Of a DNA stretch of 64,000 nucleotides, positions 27,231-36,435 are shown in pieces. Below the pieces are notes generated by a model. The model made no database searches and had not been told where the DNA came from. It saw nothing but the letters and a program-made list of their open reading frames with translations. This stretch comes from Saprospirales bacterium. GTDB lineage: Bacteria; Bacteroidota; Bacteroidia; Chitinophagales; Saprospiraceae. A program made the position numbers and the translations under genes. The stretch covers positions 1 to 64,000 of the forward strand of contig REEI01000128.1 in the NCBI GenBank assembly GCA_007695145.1, written 5' to 3'. Position 1 is the first letter of the stretch; each line of letters begins with the position of its first letter.

Positions 27231-27452
27231 AAACTTGATTTATAAACATTCATAAGTGTTGCTATTTCGCTGTGGGAATTTTGGGTACCTAATTCCATTC
27301 AGGCCACTTGATAGCCTTTAAATCACTCATACTGCTTCAAGCTGCGCTCTCCTTGGCAGGGTTGAAAATTTTAGAAAATGCCGAATGAAATAGATTCAAA
27401 CCAATGTGCATGTAGAGGCTTTTGGTGTATTTTTTAATCAGCAGAAATGTTG

Positions 27453-27460
27453 TAACTTTA
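27453..27460 (+). promoter_or_regulatory. Putative -7 element TAACTTTA for the metzincin gene
   Basis: It lies 18 bp before the ATG at 27479 and downstream of the alternative start at 27422, so it supports the shorter gene. Confidence 0.35.
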
Positions 27461-27478
27461 CAAAACACATTTAAAATT

Positions 27479-30022
27479 ATGATTACAAAAGCATTTCAAA
27501 TAAAGATTGTCCTATTTCTTCTAATTCCATTTAGCTCTTTTGCTACTGAGCGCTCACTTATTGAGTTTCCAATGGGGCAAACCGAAGAAGTCAAGAAAGA
27601 AGTAGGTCTCCAGGGAGGAAAAATAATGGTTGAATGGCCGGGTGGCATGTGGGTCAGATGGAATAATGGAAGCGACTTTGTACCAAAGGGCACATTGAAA
27701 CCCCTCATATCATCAGAGCTGAGCAATTACGGCGATTGGATCAATCAAAATCCTGAAATACTGGATGAGCCGCTTGAATGCGATATTGAAAAAGTTGAAG
27801 AATCCTTTTTTAGGTCTGCAAAAGGCACAAGCGACTCATTATCCGGACACACTGTTTGTGCCCTCTTCTTTGTCAATCAAATCAATTCTCCCAACCCATG
27901 GACCATCGGCCAACAGGATCAGGTAATGTCCAATGTAGCATTAAATCTCGCCTGGTGGGCTGAGCAAGCCTTACTTTACGAAAAGGAGGTAAGCTTTGAA
28001 ATAAAGCCATACTATTTTGATGACCCCGTTTGTCAGGTTACAGAAGACCCCACCACTGCGGCAGGTAGATCCTGGGCAATGGAGATAATGACTGCTTTAG
28101 GCTACACCCGCGGAACCTTAAATGAGCGCCAATTGGATTACACATCTGACCTGATTGAAGAAAAAGAAAGCGACTGGGGCTTTATCGCCTATATTATCAG
28201 GGGTGCGGGCAGCTATAGAAGCAATGCTCAAATTTTTGGACCTTCCACTACTGTGCATTTTCCGGCAGCGCGCTCAAGTCTGGTGTTTGCTCACGAAGTA
28301 GGCCATATCTTTGGACTAAGGGATGAATACGAGGAGCTCGCATATGGCACCCTCAACTGGACCCTTCACGGTCTGGAAAACCTGAATGCTGATTTTCGCA
28401 ACCTCATCAATGCACCCTGCATAATGAAAACAGCTTCCTTACCAATTGGACTGTGCTGCTACAATGCCGTTCATTTGGCCTGGACACAGGAAGTGGAAGA
28501 GTTGCACATCCTCACCGAACCGGAGGACGCTATATTTAAGGTGCAGTACCTCAATACTTCTACCAATGCAGTTTTCCAGGAACGACTTCATCAGGGCCAT
28601 ACTATACTGCCTCTCGGCAGAGGACAAAAAGTAAAATTGACCGGCCTCGACTCCATTCGTGTCAGCTCAGGCGTTTACACTCAACCCATATGGGATATGA
28701 GTGGAAGTCATTTGGTGGAACTGACCGCTGATGGCACCATAGATCAGATTGAAGTCCAATACTTGAGGATGGGAGATGCCCAATCATTTGTGGAATTTGG
28801 TGATGTTAGCACCTTTATTCCATCCAGAAAAATTCAAGGTCTGGCAGAGGATCAATCCGGTGGAATTTACATTTTGAGCAATCAGGGGATAGGATATTTT
28901 GACGGAACGCAGTTGATGACTTTTGATATTGAAATAGAGGTTAGACCAGGCGAATACATCACTCGATATCTTGGTGGAAATTCCATCCTGCCGGTACTCC
29001 ACAGGGAAAACAGCAAAGTAATTGGAGGGTCACTGCTCGCAAACCGCCCCATGGCCGTTATTATTGAGAATGGACAAATTGCAGAATTCTACGAAAGTCC
29101 ACAAAATTTCCGACAGCAGGGTGTTTATACCTCTGCAGTACTCACCGAATCGGATGTTTTAGTGGCTTCCTTCAGCGATGGTGGCCTTCATTTTTATCAC
29201 CCGGATGGAACTTTTCAAATAGTGACCACAGCTGATGGGCTTCCTCACAATGAGGTGGCCTCCTTAAACCAGACCAGCGATGGAGAATTATTGCTGGCCT
29301 ATGACGGAGGTAGAACCGGTATGAGCTTTTCGGGCTTGTTCGTAATGGATCCTCAAACCTTTTTGGTAGAGCCATATAGTGGAGTTCCCTCATACTTGCA
29401 AAGTCGACCCATTCAAAAAATCAAATTCTTCCGGGAGCACACCACCATGGCTGTTATCACTGAAAACCAGATACATGAGAACAGCAGTGGGGAATGGATG
29501 ATCCACACGGTACCCGCTCCGGCTGTTTTTGATATCGACTTGTTCGGAAATGGTCAATGGTTGGCAGGCACTTCTACCGGTATTCACTTTCAGGATGAGA
29601 CAGGCAGGTGGATGCAGAGAAATGTCGAAAGTGGGGATTTTCAGGAAAATTTCGTCAGGGCTGTGCTGTCAAGCCAACAAGGTCTTTTTCTGGCTGGTCA
29701 CCAAAATTATGGCTTGACTGCCTATTTCCCGGGCACGATTCCGACATCCGCTGATGTTGAAACCCCGAAACTAGGCACCCTTTCCATATATCCCAACCCA
29801 ACAAAAAATTCAACCATCAGCATCAGAGGTTTGAAGGAGGATGGCAATTATCAATTGAGAATCTTTGACAGCCAGGGAAAGATGAAACATCAAACCTCTG
29901 TAAATTTTCAATCATCCGAAAGTAATTTAAGCCTGGATATCAACCTAAACGCCGGGCTGTATTTCATTGAAATTGGTAGAGAAAACCGGATGTACAGCGG
30001 GGCTTTTTTAGTTGTGGAATAA
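27479..30022 (+). CDS. Secreted metzincin-like metalloprotease with propeller and T9SS type-A tail
   Basis: The track starts at 27422, but ATG at 27479 begins a clean signal peptide (ITKAFQIKIVLFLLIPFSSFA), giving 847 residues. The zinc motif HEVGHIFGLRDEY fits HExxHxxGxxD, and a later PCIMKTA may be the Met-turn, so an active metzincin-type protease is likely. The second half has repeats resembling a two-component-regulator beta-propeller (IQGLAEDQSGGIYILSNQGIGYFDG). It ends in a type-A sorting domain (LSIYPNPTKN through GLYFIEI). It would therefore be exported by T9SS and processed at the surface. No neighbour shows its substrate. Confidence 0.85.
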   Translation: MITKAFQIKIVLFLLIPFSSFATERSLIEFPMGQTEEVKKEVGLQGGKIMVEWPGGMWVRWNNGSDFVPKGTLKPLISSELSNYGDWINQNPEILDEPLECDIEKVEESFFRSAKGTSDSLSGHTVCALFFVNQINSPNPWTIGQQDQVMSNVALNLAWWAEQALLYEKEVSFEIKPYYFDDPVCQVTEDPTTAAGRSWAMEIMTALGYTRGTLNERQLDYTSDLIEEKESDWGFIAYIIRGAGSYRSNAQIFGPSTTVHFPAARSSLVFAHEVGHIFGLRDEYEELAYGTLNWTLHGLENLNADFRNLINAPCIMKTASLPIGLCCYNAVHLAWTQEVEELHILTEPEDAIFKVQYLNTSTNAVFQERLHQGHTILPLGRGQKVKLTGLDSIRVSSGVYTQPIWDMSGSHLVELTADGTIDQIEVQYLRMGDAQSFVEFGDVSTFIPSRKIQGLAEDQSGGIYILSNQGIGYFDGTQLMTFDIEIEVRPGEYITRYLGGNSILPVLHRENSKVIGGSLLANRPMAVIIENGQIAEFYESPQNFRQQGVYTSAVLTESDVLVASFSDGGLHFYHPDGTFQIVTTADGLPHNEVASLNQTSDGELLLAYDGGRTGMSFSGLFVMDPQTFLVEPYSGVPSYLQSRPIQKIKFFREHTTMAVITENQIHENSSGEWMIHTVPAPAVFDIDLFGNGQWLAGTSTGIHFQDETGRWMQRNVESGDFQENFVRAVLSSQQGLFLAGHQNYGLTAYFPGTIPTSADVETPKLGTLSIYPNPTKNSTISIRGLKEDGNYQLRIFDSQGKMKHQTSVNFQSSESNLSLDINLNAGLYFIEIGRENRMYSGAFLVVE

Positions 30023-30347
30023 TGTTCCATCAGGCCCCTACTGCGATGAAAGTCAAAGGATGTTTTTCAGTCTGGAAAATGGAGAATTGGGTGATTACTG
30101 AGCCTTTCTATTCGAAGCCGGCTACCTATGGCTTTTTCCACTGAGAAAAAGGAGACATAATAGAAAACTCGCATACCAAAAGTAAGCAAAATAGGGCACT
30201 AGTTTACGGTTAGCCGCTGAATTAAAATTTCGGCAGAAAACAACTATCTTTACTCCAGAATAATAAGGAGGAGGCTAAAGGAAGTTGGAGCATGCAATTT
30301 GCCTAAGAAAAATAACATTCGAAATATAACAATAAAATCATTCATGA
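30023..30347. other. Intergenic region before the DsrE gene
   Basis: It has a -7-like TATCTTTA at 30245-30252 and a weak AAGCC/GGCTT hairpin near 30115-30134. No gene is seen. Confidence 0.4.
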
Positions 30348-30701
30348 ATGAAGGCTTTAATAATCATCAATGACGCACCTTATGGATCAGAAAAAGCATT
30401 TAACGCTTTGAGGATAGCCAATCAACTCAACAAGGATCATCCAAAAACAGAGGTCGCAATATTCCTTATGGCAGATGCTGTAAATTGTGCCATACCCAAT
30501 CAAACTACTCCAAATGGGTATTACAATATTGAACGCATGCTCAAAATTTCTACAAGGAATGGTTCAAGACTGCTCCTTTGCGGAAGCTGCCTTGAGGCAA
30601 GAGGCTTGAAAGGCATCGAACTTTTAAGCAATTCCCAGATCAGTACAATGGCCGAGCTGACCCGGGAAATTATGGAGAGCGATAAGGTTTTAACCTTTTA
30701 A
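30348..30701 (+). CDS. DsrE/DsrF-like family protein
   Basis: This 117-residue cytoplasmic protein has the DsrE fold pattern: a first strand KALIIINDAPYGSEKA, an FLMADAVNCAI segment, and a C-terminal LLLCGSCLEARG. The paired cysteines (GSC and NC) are typical of small DsrE-like proteins that carry or sense sulfur species (family knowledge). The Crp-like gene starts 21 bp downstream, suggesting cotranscription. The sulfur donor or acceptor is not evident. ATG at 30344 is out of frame; 30348 is the start. Confidence 0.85.
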   Translation: MKALIIINDAPYGSEKAFNALRIANQLNKDHPKTEVAIFLMADAVNCAIPNQTTPNGYYNIERMLKISTRNGSRLLLCGSCLEARGLKGIELLSNSQISTMAELTREIMESDKVLTF

Positions 30702-30722
30702 AATGGTCGTAAAAACCGCCTG

Positions 30723-31283
30723 GTGGATCTATTTTCCTTTTTTGAAAGTACATACAAGATTACAGAGCAGTCAAAGAAGGCTTTGAATGAGATAATTCAC
30801 ATAAAAGACTATGGCAAAAACGACCTTATTCAGGAAGTTGGAAGCAGATGCAGGACCTTTTATTTTGTAACAAAGGGCAGTGCTCGCATTTTTTATTACA
30901 AAGATGGAATTGATATTACGGAGCATTTTGCTTTTGAAAAAGACCTCATCGTCAGAGCTGAGAGTTTGTTTACCGGAAAACCAACTTCAAAAGGAATACA
31001 ATCTTTAGACACCACATCAATTATTGGCATCGATTCCCATTCCCTTTTCAAGCTTTACGACAAGCATCGCGACATTGAGAGATTATTTCGACTGCTTATT
31101 GAACAAGAATACGTTAATACTGTCAAGAGGATTGAAAGTCTTCAATTTAAATCTGCTACTGAAAGATATCTTGAACTTTTAGAAACCACAGACTACATAC
31201 AAAAGATTCCATTAAAATACATCTCAAGCTATCTGGGGATTACTCAAGTATCCCTTAGCAGAATAAGGTCTGAAATTCGCTGA
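30723..31283 (+). CDS. Crp/Fnr-family transcriptional regulator
   Basis: This is a 186-residue regulator with a GTG start. An N-terminal cyclic-nucleotide-type beta-roll (FYFVTKGSARIFYYKDG) is joined to a C-terminal helix-turn-helix (IPLKYISSYLGITQVSLSRIRSEI). The type is common in Bacteroidota, where the effector is usually unknown. It lies between a DsrE gene and an MFS exporter gene and probably controls one or both. Confidence 0.87.
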   Translation: MDLFSFFESTYKITEQSKKALNEIIHIKDYGKNDLIQEVGSRCRTFYFVTKGSARIFYYKDGIDITEHFAFEKDLIVRAESLFTGKPTSKGIQSLDTTSIIGIDSHSLFKLYDKHRDIERLFRLLIEQEYVNTVKRIESLQFKSATERYLELLETTDYIQKIPLKYISSYLGITQVSLSRIRSEIR

Positions 31284-31509
31284 CAAAAGATACCAATTGT
31301 CAACCTTACAATTTTCATTTTGAAAATGACAGGTACCTTTTTTACCCCTTCAGTCCAGTGGGACAAGGAGAGCACCTTTCGAATCTGGAAAAAGAGGCTA
31401 GGAATTAGAAAACTACTCTTATGGAGCCAAAGGAGTGCCCTTTATTTAACATTTGTTAATTGCGGCAACGATTTTAAGCCAGACCTTTGCACTATCAAAA
31501 TAGTAACAA

Positions 31510-32760
31510 ATGAATACCGAAAAGGTCAGACTTGGGCTCACTGAAAATTGGAAGCAATTTACCATACTGGTCCTGGTGAATGCATTTGTTGGGGGTATGA
31601 TCGGAATGGAGAGGACAATTATTCCACAGTACGCAGAATTGGAGTTTGGAATTGCATCAAAGACAGCCATTTTATCTTTCATTACCGCATTTGGAATCAC
31701 AAAAGCAATTGCGAACTACTATACAGGTCGCCTTGCCAACAAATTCGGTCGCAAGAATTTACTCTTAGTTGGTTGGTTGCTTGCAATCCCAATCCCATTT
31801 ATCCTCATTTATGCCCCAAATTGGAATTGGGTGATTTTTGCGAATGTATTGTTAGGAATCAGTCAGGGATTGAGCTGGAGCAGCACGGTAATTATGAAAA
31901 TTGACCTTGTGGGGGAGAAAAACCGGGGTCTTGCGATGGGACTCAATGAATTTGCAGGGTATTTTGCAGTTGGCATGGTAGCTTTTTTTACAGGATATAT
32001 TGCCAATAGATATGGCATAACCCCTTACCCATTCTATATTGGAATTTTTCTGTCCATTGCCGGCTTTATCCTCACGTTTTTTTGGGTAAAAGACACTACT
32101 GCTTTTGTTAAAGAGGAAAGCAAATCCGACAACACAATTCAGCTTGACAATGTATTTTGGGATACCACCCTAAAAAATAGGACTCTAAGCTCGGTAACTC
32201 AGGCCGGAGTGATTAACAACCTAAATGACGGAATGATTTGGGGTCTTCTACCCATAGTTTTGATTTCCCTTAATTTCAATAACGAGAATATCGGTATTAT
32301 CACGGCAATTTACCCTACTGTTTGGGGAATTGGACAACTATTTACAGGTAAGATGTCTGATCACTATTCCAAAAAGCAAATGCTTTTTTGGGGCATGTTA
32401 TTACAGGGTTTTGCAATTATGTTCATTCCTTTCCTTTCCAACTTTTATGCATTAGCAAGCATGTCTGCAATACTGGGTTTAGGTACTGCATTGGTTTACC
32501 CCACCTTTTTAGCAACCTTAGCGGAGGCGACAAGCCCCAGGCAACGAGCAGAGAGTTTAGGAACTTTCCGGCTATGGAGAGACCTGGGATATGCTTTGGG
32601 GGCGATCATTTCAGGGATAACAGCTGATCTATTTGGCATAGAGTATGCAATTTTACTAATAGGGGGCCTGACAATTATTTCATCTGTAATTATAAAGTTT
32701 CGTATGCCCGAGCAAATTAAAATCACTGCTGACAACATGGTGAAAAACACGTCAAATTAG
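31510..32760 (+). CDS. MFS transporter
   Basis: This 416-residue inner-membrane protein has about 12 hydrophobic helices. The MFS loop signature appears as GRLANKFGRKNLLLVG after helix 2 and recurs in altered form (GKMSDHYSKKQML) in the second half. The substrate cannot be read from sequence. The DsrE and Crp-like neighbours suggest transport of a sulfur-related or toxic compound; this is weak inference. Confidence 0.9.
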   Translation: MNTEKVRLGLTENWKQFTILVLVNAFVGGMIGMERTIIPQYAELEFGIASKTAILSFITAFGITKAIANYYTGRLANKFGRKNLLLVGWLLAIPIPFILIYAPNWNWVIFANVLLGISQGLSWSSTVIMKIDLVGEKNRGLAMGLNEFAGYFAVGMVAFFTGYIANRYGITPYPFYIGIFLSIAGFILTFFWVKDTTAFVKEESKSDNTIQLDNVFWDTTLKNRTLSSVTQAGVINNLNDGMIWGLLPIVLISLNFNNENIGIITAIYPTVWGIGQLFTGKMSDHYSKKQMLFWGMLLQGFAIMFIPFLSNFYALASMSAILGLGTALVYPTFLATLAEATSPRQRAESLGTFRLWRDLGYALGAIISGITADLFGIEYAILLIGGLTIISSVIIKFRMPEQIKITADNMVKNTSN

Positions 32761-33098
32761 CGGCATGTACTTTTCTGAAATCCGAAATTTATTGAGAGTC
32801 TGCCGGAATAATTGACTTTTCAGGGTCGCAACCGAAAAATTTACTCAAAAAAATACCATCCCTTCAAACTTGCTACTGGTCGGTTAAATCACATGCTACT
32901 ATCATTTCATTGCTTCGGGACTTGTTCCGACTAAAAGAGAATGAAAACTGAATCTTCAATTTGCTACAAATCAGCCAAAAAGCCCGATAGCCTCCTACTT
33001 ATCGCTGGGGAATAGTCCATGATTGCAATTTTCGCAGGGAGATAACCATTGCGAAGGAGGCACTTTTGGCAAATCTAAATCGCAATAAATCCTCACTC
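32761..33098. other. Intergenic region between the MFS gene and radA
   Basis: The two genes converge. A hairpin (TTCGCA 33031-33036 with TGCGAA 33050-33055) lies inside an outer pair GCCTCCT/AGGAGGC (32990-32996 with 33055-33061). No clear T-run or gene is present. Confidence 0.4.
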
Positions 33099-34469
33099 TC
33101 AAACAAACAATTGCACATACAACTCATCCACCTTCCCAATGGGAATCAGCTCTAACTCATGCTCTCTTTTGATCGCCTTCACATTGTTATAGCGGGAGTA
33201 GTACATGTATTTGAACCCGAGGCGGGCTGCCTCCTGAATGCGCTGTTCTATTCTGGCCACCGCTCTGATTTCTCCCGACAATCCAATCTCGCCGCAAAAG
33301 CAGATATTTTCTGGCACAGGTATGTCTTCCAGGGAACTCAAAAGAGCCGCAGCTACTGAGAGATCCATTGCAGGGTCTATTATCTTTATTCCACCTGCCA
33401 GATTTAAAAACACATCCCTGGTGGCAAATTGATGCCCACCCTTTTTTTCTAAAACAGCGAGCAGCATACTGAGCCTGCGAAGATCAAATCCGGTAGGGGA
33501 TCGCTGGGGATTGCCATAAATGGCAGGAGAGACCAATGCCTGAGTTTCGATCAGTAAGGGGCGAATTCCCTCGATGGCTGCTGCTATTGTACTGCCCGAC
33601 AGTTCGTCCTCGCTTTGCCGGAGCATGAACTTAGAGGGGTTCTCGACTGGCTCTAAACCAGTGGAATTCATTTCATATATTCCCAGCTCATCGGTTGAGC
33701 CAAAGCGATTTTTTTGAGTGCGGAGAATCCGATACATGTAATTGCGATCCCCTTCAAAATTAAGAACGGTATCTACAATATGCTCCAGCACTTTTGGACC
33801 GGCAATCGCTCCCTCTTTAGTGATATGCCCAACCAAAATAACTGGAATCCCCTTTGATTTAGCATATTGCTGGAGAGCAGAGGCACATTCACGCACCTGA
33901 GAGACTGTGCCTGCAGCTGATTCGAGATAACTACTCGTCACGGTTTGAATTGAATCTATAACAAGCAATCCCGGCTTAAGCTTATTTGCTGATTTTATAA
34001 TACTATCAAGGCGAGTTTCCGGCAGAATCCATCCATCCCGCTCTGTCAAACCCATTCTGCTGGCCCGCATTTTAATCTGTTCGGCACTTTCCTCCCCGGA
34101 TACATACAGCACCCGGTTCTTAAAAGCACCACTAAAGGCCACTTTTAGCAATAAAGTGGACTTCCCGATTCCGGGCTCTCCTCCTAATAAAACTATGGAC
34201 CCGGGAACTACTCCCCCGCCCAGCACCCGGTCAAATTCACTGTCCCCGGTGCCGACTCTTTTCATCTCACCCATCTCAATGTCCGAAAGCTTGACCGGTG
34301 TAGAACTCATTTTAGAGCTGTCATATCGCTCCAATACTTCGGGCTTGCCACCTGATATAACTTCCTCAACAATCGTGTTCCAGCTTCCACAACCGCTGCA
34401 CTTCCCTACCCACTTTGGATGCATGGTTCCACAATCATTACAAACAAATACCTTCTTTGATTTGGCCAT
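33099..34469 (-). CDS. radA: DNA repair protein RadA
   Basis: This 456-residue protein assists RecA strand exchange and branch migration. It has a four-cysteine zinc finger (CNDCG, KCSGCGSW), Walker A GGEPGIGKST, the RadA-specific KNRFGS motif, and a Lon-like C-terminal domain. Length and motif order are standard. It lies 6 bp downstream of the DksA/TraR-like gene and is probably cotranscribed with it. Confidence 0.97.
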   Translation of the reverse strand: MAKSKKVFVCNDCGTMHPKWVGKCSGCGSWNTIVEEVISGGKPEVLERYDSSKMSSTPVKLSDIEMGEMKRVGTGDSEFDRVLGGGVVPGSIVLLGGEPGIGKSTLLLKVAFSGAFKNRVLYVSGEESAEQIKMRASRMGLTERDGWILPETRLDSIIKSANKLKPGLLVIDSIQTVTSSYLESAAGTVSQVRECASALQQYAKSKGIPVILVGHITKEGAIAGPKVLEHIVDTVLNFEGDRNYMYRILRTQKNRFGSTDELGIYEMNSTGLEPVENPSKFMLRQSEDELSGSTIAAAIEGIRPLLIETQALVSPAIYGNPQRSPTGFDLRRLSMLLAVLEKKGGHQFATRDVFLNLAGGIKIIDPAMDLSVAAALLSSLEDIPVPENICFCGEIGLSGEIRAVARIEQRIQEAARLGFKYMYYSRYNNVKAIKREHELELIPIGKVDELYVQLFV

Positions 34470-34475
34470 ATAATA

Positions 34476-34814
34476 CTATTTTGCGCAGTGGATACAGTAG
34501 TCACTTTCGGGCATATACATCAATCTGGGAAGGGCGATCGGATTCTTACAGCGGTCACATATTCCAAAGCTCTCTTCGTTTAATTTACCAAGTGCTGTTT
34601 TCAGTTTCACAAGTTTAGCCATCCGGCTCCTCAGTGCTGCTTCAGCAACTCCTTTATTGTTGATAGCGTCCATTCTACTCACTCTTCCAATTGAATTTTC
34701 AGGGCTGATGGGCTGGGTATTTTCCTTTAGCTGGGCAATTTGCTGCTCCAGTTCCAGAGTAACCTTTCTGATTTTATTTGCTATGGACTTCCTCTCCTGA
34801 TCACTTAATTTCAT
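34476..34814 (-). CDS. TraR/DksA-type zinc-finger protein
   Basis: The track begins at 34886, but ATG at 34814 (MKLSDQERKSIANKI) gives 112 residues, fits the family and sits 6 bp after a -7 element. The C-terminal finger is CDRCKNPIALPRLMYMPESDYC plus a final C. Such proteins bind the RNA polymerase secondary channel and modulate initiation, often with ppGpp (family knowledge). It is shorter than E. coli DksA. Confidence 0.88.
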   Translation of the reverse strand: MKLSDQERKSIANKIRKVTLELEQQIAQLKENTQPISPENSIGRVSRMDAINNKGVAEAALRSRMAKLVKLKTALGKLNEESFGICDRCKNPIALPRLMYMPESDYCIHCAK

Positions 34815-34820
34815 AAAAGG

Positions 34821-34846
34821 TAAATTTACTGTATTGAAGAACATCA
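34821..34846 (-). promoter_or_regulatory. Promoter of the DksA-like/radA unit
   Basis: On the minus strand TTG-16-TAAATTTA lies just ahead of ATG 34814, implying a very short leader. It excludes the longer start at 34886. Confidence 0.5.
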
Positions 34847-34886
34847 ACACTATCCAGGCCCAATAGTTACAAGGCGACACAATCAC

Positions 34887-35684
34887 TGCACTAGATTAAA
34901 ACAGCACAAGGTCACGATAAAAAGCCTCAGCATTTATTTTGTCCAAAATACACAAAAGCATATCAAAGGTAGGAATTTTACCTTACTCAATTTTCACATT
35001 TCTTTGTGAAGGTAGTAAATCGAATGACCCATGGCATCTGGTGGAAATTCTGAAGCCAATCTTAAAGGGTGCGGATAACAAATATGAATGAAATGATCCA
35101 GAGGGGTGTAGTCTCCTAAAATTTTACTGATACTGAATACAACCTATCAGCGCCTTCTTTCGCAACCCTTCAACCAGTATTATTTTTGCCTTCAAGGATT
35201 TGGCGTTGTGAAAAATGGGTGCCCATCGTTTACCCGGAGTATTCATGAGGGTTTGAGAAGATTCTCCTCCAGAGATGCAGCCTCAGTTACTGAGCTTTCG
35301 GCCGAAGTATGGGTACAGAGGGGACAGAAAATCGAGCAAGTTACAATTTCGAATTGCTTCTGGAAAGTCATTCCAATGAATTGGCTGATGCCGTACTTTC
35401 AATTCCACGTTAAATAAGGGGTCCTTACAATCATTTCTGTAGGAATATTTGAAACTATATGGGATTCTACACAGAAAATCACTGGTTGCCTTTGATCACT
35501 CCAATTCTCATGAATTTCCAAAGTCCCTGTAGGAATCAACGATCTCCACCGAAAAAAAGGGCTTGATTTTCAACTTCAATAACTCTGCAGCACCTTACAC
35601 CAAAAAAATTACTGGTAAAAAATAGATGCAATCAGCCATACTTTTAAAGGCTTCTTTCGGGCAAAGCACACAGGGAAAATGGAC
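34887..35684. other. 800-bp region without a recognised gene
   Basis: I find no supported gene. The 69-codon ORF at 35208 has no family features. A motif TACCCGGAGTATTCATGAGGG near 35231 resembles one at 27109. A TTCACA/TGTGAA hairpin lies near 34995. It may be decayed sequence. Confidence 0.4.
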
Positions 35685-36434
35685 TTATTCTTCGGTCTGC
35701 AGCAAGTCCTCATCGACCAAAATTCTACCGCAGTTTTCGCAAACTATGATTTTCTTGGCCAAACCCACTTCAATCTGCAATTGTGGTGGAACTAAATTAT
35801 AACAACCTCCACAAGCATCCCTTTTGATGGTTACCACCGCAAGCCCATTGCGGTAGCTCTTTCGGATTTTGTCATAAGCCCTCATTAGGCGCTCATCGAT
35901 CTGTTTTCTGGCTTTTTCAGACTCTTTGAGCAACTGAGTTTCCTCTTTCTCAGTTTTTTTGATAATTTCCTTCAGCTCTTTTTGCTTTACCTCAAGATTA
36001 TTCAATCTCTTATCCCTCTTCTCTTCAGCAGTATCAAGGCTCGCCTGCTTAATCTCAATTTGTCCGGTAGCCTCGCGAATTTTCTTCTCTGAGAGTTGGA
36101 TCTCCAACTTCTGGTACTCGATTTCTTTATTCAGCGCATCGAATTCCCTGTTGTTCTTCACCTGCTTTAGTTGCTCGAGGTATCTCTCAATCAAGGCGTT
36201 ACTATCAGCTATATTTCCCTGATGGCGTGAAACTTGCTGTTCTATCTCACTAATGGCGTCCTTGATCTTGTTGATTCTTGTCTCAAGACCGGCTACTTCA
36301 TCCTCTAAATCACTCACTTCAGCAGGCAGCTCTCCTTTCAAGACATGTATCTTATCTATCTCGCTATCAACAAGTTGAAGCTGGTAGAGGCTCTTGAGTT
36401 TATCCGCTATGCTCACTTCTTTTTTAGTCGCCAT
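35685..36434 (-). CDS. Coiled-coil protein with C4-type zinc ribbon
   Basis: This 249-residue protein is an almost continuous coiled coil (about 15-190), followed by a C4 zinc ribbon (CGGCYNLVPPQ, then CENCGRIL). It matches the widespread zf-RING_7/CT398-like family, whose exact role is unclear. It starts 1 bp after the nif3-like stop, a pairing often seen in Bacteroidota and in other phyla. Confidence 0.9.
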   Translation of the reverse strand: MATKKEVSIADKLKSLYQLQLVDSEIDKIHVLKGELPAEVSDLEDEVAGLETRINKIKDAISEIEQQVSRHQGNIADSNALIERYLEQLKQVKNNREFDALNKEIEYQKLEIQLSEKKIREATGQIEIKQASLDTAEEKRDKRLNNLEVKQKELKEIIKKTEKEETQLLKESEKARKQIDERLMRAYDKIRKSYRNGLAVVTIKRDACGGCYNLVPPQLQIEVGLAKKIIVCENCGRILVDEDLLQTEE

Positions 36435-36435
36435 A

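Larger units (their letters stand above)
26632..27478. other. Intergenic region between arsR and the metzincin gene
   Basis: This 850-bp region holds the arsR operator candidate, two hairpins (27149-27167 and 27203-27230), a short motif recurring near 35231, and a promoter candidate at 27453. No gene is supported. Confidence 0.5.

Noticed and set aside
35208-35417. 69-codon ORF in the gap after the DksA-like gene
   Set aside because: No domain, no promoter and no context; it overlaps a repeat-like motif.
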